From contig CAIMWY010000314.1 of NCBI GenBank assembly GCA_903845315.1, positions 1 to 7,585 on the forward strand: a stretch of 7,585 nt of DNA. The letters run 5' to 3'. A model generated the notes under the pieces. The model ran no database searches. It was not told the DNA's origin and saw only the letters and a program-made list of their open reading frames with translations. Positions 5,997 through 7,585 of the stretch are shown here, in pieces (the first letter of the stretch is position 1; every line of letters starts with the position of its first letter). Source of the stretch: an uncultured Burkholderiales bacterium (lineage in GTDB: Bacteria > Pseudomonadota > Gammaproteobacteria > Burkholderiales > Burkholderiaceae). The translations under genes were made by a program, and so were the position numbers.

Positions 5997-6058
5997 GTTT
6001 GTCCCCTGGGTGGATATCGCTTGTTGGGTTAAAAAATACACATCGACTGAGACAAAAA

Positions 6059-6892
6059 ATGCCTAAACCCCCATTGAAGTTGAATCCTGCTAAGGCTCAG
6101 GCGGCTTTGCGCAAGCCAAACTCGGTGGAAGCCGTCAAGGTGGCAATGCGCATGCTCAACGAAATGGCGTTGGCACGTCGCGCCATGCGCATCACCGAAT
6201 TGGCCGATCTGATGGGGGAAACCAAGCCCCGTATCCATCGGCATTTGGCCACCCTGAAAGAAATGGGCATGGTCGAGCAAGAACATGCCACTGAGCGCTA
6301 CCGGCTGGGCTGGCGCTTGTTTCAACTGGGTGAAGCTGCTGGCGCGCAATTTGACTTGCGTTACCGCGCCGAGCCTTATTTGGTGAAGTTGCGCGACGAG
6401 TTGCGGCAAACCGCGGTGCTGGCCATTCCCATCAACGACCAGCCCATGGTGATTGCCACCTCAGACAACATCTATGCGCGGATTTGTATTTCGGTCAAGC
6501 CGGGCAACCGTCCTTTGCCGCATTGCTCGGCCTTTGGCCGTTTGATGCTGGCTTACTCGTCCGAGCAAGCGCAGCAGACCTTGTTGTCGCAGGCGTTGAT
6601 CGCAGAGACCGACCAGTCCTTGATCGATCGACAAGCCGTGCTGGAACGCTTGCCCCGCATACGCGAGCGGATGTATGACTATGCCGCAGGGGAAATGATG
6701 GTGGGCATCAACACGGTGGGGGCCCCTATTTTTCGCGATGACGACGTGCTGGCCGGCGCGCTGGGCATTGTGGGCTCGGTGCAAGAAATTCCAGATCCTC
6801 CCTTGCCCGCACAGATTGAGTTGTTGCAGCGCTATGCGCAAGAGTTGTCGACCCAGCTCAAAAGCAATGCCTATCAGCGAATCCGAGCTTAA
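6059..6892 (+). CDS. IclR-family transcriptional regulator
   Basis: This 277-residue DNA-binding regulator has a winged helix-turn-helix at about residues 22-85 (V-K-V-A-M-R-M-L-N-E-M, then M-R-I-T-E-L-A-D-L-M-G-E-T-K-P-R-I-H-R-H-L-A-T-L) and a GAF-like effector-binding domain. That domain includes the family-typical segment at about 150-166 (N-R-P-L-P-H-C-S-A-F-G-R-L-M-L-A). I chose the ATG at 6059 because it gives a normal IclR N-terminus. An in-frame TTG at 5999 would add 20 residues and run across the probable leader. There is no strong ribosome site before 6059, only a weak GAGA. The gene is divergent from the catabolic operon, the usual arrangement for a regulator of its neighbours. The effector may be the imported ring compound or a product. 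Whether it represses or activates cannot be read from the sequence. Confidence 0.93.
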   Translation: MPKPPLKLNPAKAQAALRKPNSVEAVKVAMRMLNEMALARRAMRITELADLMGETKPRIHRHLATLKEMGMVEQEHATERYRLGWRLFQLGEAAGAQFDLRYRAEPYLVKLRDELRQTAVLAIPINDQPMVIATSDNIYARICISVKPGNRPLPHCSAFGRLMLAYSSEQAQQTLLSQALIAETDQSLIDRQAVLERLPRIRERMYDYAAGEMMVGINTVGAPIFRDDDVLAGALGIVGSVQEIPDPPLPAQIELLQRYAQELSTQLKSNAYQRIRA

Positions 6893-7585
6893 GCCCAAGG
6901 CTTGGTGCTGCCCATTGAGCTGTCGAGGGCTTTCAACACCTTTTTGTCGGTTTTGTTGACCGAAGTTTTGGGAAGTGCCGCGCGTTGTTCAACGTGGGTT
7001 GGAATTTTGTAGCGAGCCAAATGCAGGGCGCAATGGTCTTGGATATTTTTTGCATCAAAGACGGCACCTTCGCGCATCACCACAAAGGCGCGCAGCACTT
7101 CACCCCGGTAGGCATCGCTTTGGCCAATCACGGCCGCGTCTTGAACTTCTGGGTGGGTGAACAACACCTCTTCAACTTCGCGCGGGTACACATTGAAGCC
7201 GCTGACGATGACCATGTCTTTTTTACGATCACGGATGAACAAATACCCATCGTGGTCGAACTCGCCGATGTCACCGGTGTAGAGCCAGCCGTCACGCAAG
7301 GTCAGGGCGTTTTCTTGCGCCAAGCCGTGATAGCCGCTCATCACTTGCGGGCCACGTGCGCGTATTTCACCTTGCTCGCCTGCGGCCAGCACCTGCAGGC
7401 CGGTGTCTAGATCAACCACTTGCACCTCGGTCTCAGGCACAGGGATGCCAACCGACGCAATTTTGACCGGGCCAGCGGCTGGGTTGAACGTGAGCACGGG
7501 GCCGGCCTCGGTCTGACCATAGCCTTCATAGATGGGGGCCTGGGTGGCTTGCTGCCAGCGTCGCATGGTTTCAGCTTGCAAAGCA
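6889..7585 (-). CDS. AMP-forming acyl-CoA synthetase (fatty-acid-CoA-ligase-like), N-terminus beyond window edge
   Basis: This is the C-terminal part (about 232 codons) of an ANL-superfamily enzyme that activates a carboxylic acid to acyl-AMP and then acyl-CoA. Visible motifs are Y-G-Q-T-E-A-G-P (about 7521-7498), G-W-L-Y-T-G-D-I-G with the ribose-binding Asp, R-D-R-K-K-D-M-V-I-V-S-G-F-N-V-Y-P with the hinge region, and P-K-T-S-V-N-K with the probable catalytic Lys encoded at 6954-6952. The S-G-F-N-V-Y-P form resembles FadD-type long-chain ligases. The frame stays open through the right edge, so the internal TTG at 7581 is not a real start. In place of the common G-K before the C-terminal helix there is N-K. 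The gene converges on iclR with overlapping stops and may belong to a different transcription unit, so a link to the ring-opening pathway is not shown. Confidence 0.9.
   Translation of the reverse strand, partial: ALQAETMRRWQQATQAPIYEGYGQTEAGPVLTFNPAAGPVKIASVGIPVPETEVQVVDLDTGLQVLAAGEQGEIRARGPQVMSGYHGLAQENALTLRDGWLYTGDIGEFDHDGYLFIRDRKKDMVIVSGFNVYPREVEEVLFTHPEVQDAAVIGQSDAYRGEVLRAFVVMREGAVFDAKNIQDHCALHLARYKIPTHVEQRAALPKTSVNKTDKKVLKALDSSMGSTKPWA

Larger units (their letters stand above)
5888..6058. promoter_or_regulatory. Divergent promoter/operator region between the catabolic operon and iclR
   Basis: This 171-bp gap separates the leftward GTPase start from the rightward IclR start. It contains an AT-rich core (about 5941-5970) and two perfect dyads, listed separately. 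TATCAT at 5986-5991 is a reasonable rightward -10 match, but I see no convincing -35 at standard spacing, which would fit an activator- or repressor-controlled promoter. For the leftward operon I cannot assign -10/-35 boxes with confidence. No small gene was found in the gap. Confidence 0.6.

Noticed and set aside
5999..6058. Longer IclR start at the TTG at 5999
   Set aside because: It would add 20 residues not typical of the family and lies just after the candidate operator. The ATG at 6059 gives a standard N-terminus.
6895..6905. Palindrome CCAAG-G-CTTGG just past the iclR stop, considered as a terminator
   Set aside because: The arms are separated by one base, too few for an RNA hairpin loop of useful strength, and no U-tract follows.

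Overview
The window looks like a chromosomal segment from a betaproteobacterium, most likely Burkholderiales and perhaps the Comamonadaceae (Limnohabitans/Rhodoferax/Polaromonas type). This rests on protein style, moderately high GC, and the mix of a branched-chain-type ABC importer, an IclR regulator and an acyl-CoA ligase. It is an inference, because no taxonomic marker gene is present.

Layout. A leftward (minus-strand) operon of six visible genes occupies positions 1-5887. In transcription order these are: a G3E/COG0523 GTPase with a His-rich segment (5887-4847); a hydantoinase/dihydropyrimidinase-like cyclic amidohydrolase (4834-3443); an isochorismatase-fold cysteine amidohydrolase that overlaps it by 4 bp (3446-2772); a secreted branched-chain/amide-type solute-binding protein (2710-1550); a LivH-type permease (1486-578); and a LivM-type permease that leaves the window (549-1). 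The two LivG/LivF-type ATPases expected to follow would lie beyond the left edge. An IclR regulator (6059-6892) is transcribed divergently. A fatty-acyl-CoA-ligase-like AMP-forming enzyme, of which only the C-terminal part is present (7585-6889), converges on it; the two stop codons share a TTAA.

How it may work together (inference). The importer brings in a small cyclic ureide or imide. The metallo-hydantoinase opens the ring. The cysteine hydrolase removes the carbamoyl or amide group from the product. The GTPase, first in the operon and directly upstream of the metalloenzyme, may supply its metal. IclR would sense the substrate or a product. The substrate is not identified. No hydantoin racemase, nitrilase-type carbamoylase or M20-type carbamoylase is visible, so the cysteine hydrolase would be the second-step enzyme.

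Regulatory DNA. The gap between the GTPase and iclR holds two perfect 15-bp dyads whose centres are 32 bp apart, about three helical turns. Two intercistronic RNA hairpins flank the binding-protein gene: a terminator-like one before it, and a stable 10-bp stem without a U-tract after it.
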